From the NCBI GenBank assembly GCA_025210395.1, contig JAOARV010000036.1, positions 18,127 to 82,126 of the forward strand: a DNA stretch of 64,000 bases. Direction: 5' to 3'. Position numbers and translations under genes: made by a program. The stretch comes from Marinisporobacter sp. (GTDB taxonomy: Bacteria; Bacillota; Clostridia; Peptostreptococcales; Thermotaleaceae). Position 1 is the stretch's first letter. Each line of letters starts with the position of its first letter. Below, piece after piece: positions 62,979 to 64,000 of this stretch. Under the pieces are notes generated by a model. The model saw only the letters and a list, made by a program, of their open reading frames with translations, was not told where the DNA came from and made no database searches.

Positions 62979-63036
62979 ATATTTCCATTCCAAAATTTCA
63001 CAAAACTTCGTTATAATTTTCCCCATTTAAAACAAC
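62979..63036. repeat. dispersed junction repeat, copy B
   Basis: ATATTTCCATTC, core TTTCACAAAACTTCG (62996-63010), tail TTATAATTTTCCCCAT with AAAACAAC. It lies in the 3' region of the hsdR-like gene. Confidence 0.6.
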
Positions 63037-63112
63037 TATCTATAGAAATATCATCCCTATATACAATTTTAACTTTCCTCTACAATAAAAATTCATATGC
63101 TTATATTCTTAC

Positions 63113-64000
63113 TTAAATCTGCATTTCACCCTTATATATTTCTCCCTTGGTATTATAAGTTAAATTAAATACCATATCTGATAGCCACTTATTAAAGGAT
63201 GGATTATCATTAAATTGTTTAAATAATTCCATGTTATCCGTCATCATATTCATAACAGCTTTTTTTAAGGCTCTCTCACTTTCTATTCTTGCATTTTGTT
63301 TATCAGAATTTTTCATAGCATTTTGATAAGCTACATCCTTAGAAACTGCTGCCGGAATACCCGCGATATTCCTTTTCACATGGTCTTCATCATTCCAATT
63401 AATATTACCCCACATATCATGAAAGGATTCTAAAATACTACTTAGTAAATCCATCTCAGGTGTACTAATACCTCCACCAATCTTTGTAGGAACTGCACCT
63501 ACAGCAATTTCATCCTGACCCTCTAATAAAATAGATATGCTTTGCTGAACTTCAGCCCTATAACTATCTAAATCTATAGCTTCTAATACCCCTTTTGATA
63601 AATCTTCTTCTTTTGGTGATGGTAACTTTGGTATTAAAAAATTCAGAAATAAAGTTAACTTTTCCCACTCTGGATTACCATAAGGTAATATAGCACCTAA
63701 AAAACCATAGGTTCTTACAAATGACTTTGCACTACCTTTAAAACTAACTTGTTCATCTTCTTCTAAATCATTATATATATTAGAGCACGCATCAAGAATT
63801 GGGTCTAATTTGTCCCGATCTGCTTCATTGAGATATAATTCTACTAATGTATTTACATGATAATCTGTATACACCTGATGCTGCTCCATTTCTGAAATAA
63901 GGTCATATAATTTGTTAGGGTCTGTTTCTTCTGAAAGAATTGTTGTTGTATAATAAGTTTCAAATGCTTTTTTTATTGTATCTGTATCATTTGCAAAATC
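63113..64000 (-). CDS. hsdR: type I restriction enzyme HsdR subunit, C-terminal part
   Basis: The frame is open to the window end (295 residues seen), so the motor and nuclease domains lie beyond it. The visible part matches the HsdR C-terminal region: DPNKLYDLISEMEQHQVYTDYHVNTLVELYL, FVRTYGFLGAILPYGNPEWEKL and an AVMNMMTDNMELFKQFNDNPSFNKWLSDMVFNLTY ending. It belongs to an R-M complex whose hsdM/hsdS genes are not in view. Confidence 0.75.
   Translation of the reverse strand, partial: DFANDTDTIKKAFETYYTTTILSEETDPNKLYDLISEMEQHQVYTDYHVNTLVELYLNEADRDKLDPILDACSNIYNDLEEDEQVSFKGSAKSFVRTYGFLGAILPYGNPEWEKLTLFLNFLIPKLPSPKEEDLSKGVLEAIDLDSYRAEVQQSISILLEGQDEIAVGAVPTKIGGGISTPEMDLLSSILESFHDMWGNINWNDEDHVKRNIAGIPAAVSKDVAYQNAMKNSDKQNARIESERALKKAVMNMMTDNMELFKQFNDNPSFNKWLSDMVFNLTYNTKGEIYKGEMQI

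Larger units (their letters stand above)
62712..63112. other. intergenic region with terminator and repeat copy B
   Basis: 401 bp without a gene. It holds the hsdR terminator (62905-62948) and junction repeat copy B (62979-63036). Confidence 0.6.

Overview
The window comes from a low-GC, AT-rich Gram-positive anaerobe of the class Clostridia. This rests on family content rather than a database match: an oxygen-sensitive glycyl-radical 4-hydroxyphenylacetate decarboxylase, a reverse rubrerythrin, a selenium-metabolism cluster (YedE/TusA-like/DUF3343), a SleB-type cortex hydrolase typical of spore formers, GGAGG ribosome sites and frequent TTG/GTG starts. I cannot name the species.

Left part (1 to about 37.7 kb) looks like ordinary chromosome. 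It opens inside the p-cresol-forming decarboxylase operon (hpdB-hpdC-MFS-hpdA). Next is a ten-gene Mrp-type cation/proton antiporter operon on the minus strand. It has an excellent sigma-54 -24/-12 promoter and sits beside a sigma-54 activator gene, so a local regulatory pair is likely. Then come an HD-GYP-like protein with a degenerate HD motif, uppP, an MBL-fold hydrolase, a SulP transporter next to an atypical HisD-family dehydrogenase, a secreted PLD-like protein, motAB, a purine permease behind a purine riboswitch with a readable antiterminator, tRNA-Lys, pstSCAB, the selenium cluster, signal peptidase I, a LysM/stalk/SleB hydrolase and reverse rubrerythrin.

Right part (about 37.7 to 64 kb) is accessory DNA. 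Two paralogous elements are present. Each carries the same four genes in the same order on the minus strand: an acidic-tailed protein (A), a 98-99 aa protein (B), a serine-recombinase-like protein lacking the catalytic residues (C), and a 194 aa catalytic-domain-only tyrosine recombinase (D). Each also has a similar non-coding leader. Element 2 (about 54.25-57.4 kb) is compact. Element 1 (about 37.85-46.2 kb) is the same module with about 5 kb of unrelated genes inserted between A and the leader, bounded by 13-bp direct repeats. Related copies of the junction sequence recur between genes near the right edge (61.8 and 63.0 kb), next to an MT-A70 methyltransferase and a type I restriction HsdR end. 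This suggests a cassette-like integration system, and it is the most novel content here.

Between and beyond the elements lie a convergent restriction-modification pair (C5 methyltransferase plus candidate endonuclease), tRNA-Arg(CCT) with a repeat cluster behind it, a 508 aa integrase, several small genes, and two large secreted proteins (BspA-like LRR and a stalk-domain protein). Start codons were re-chosen from ribosome-site spacing where the longest reading frame looked wrong. All homology statements come from recognising motifs by eye.
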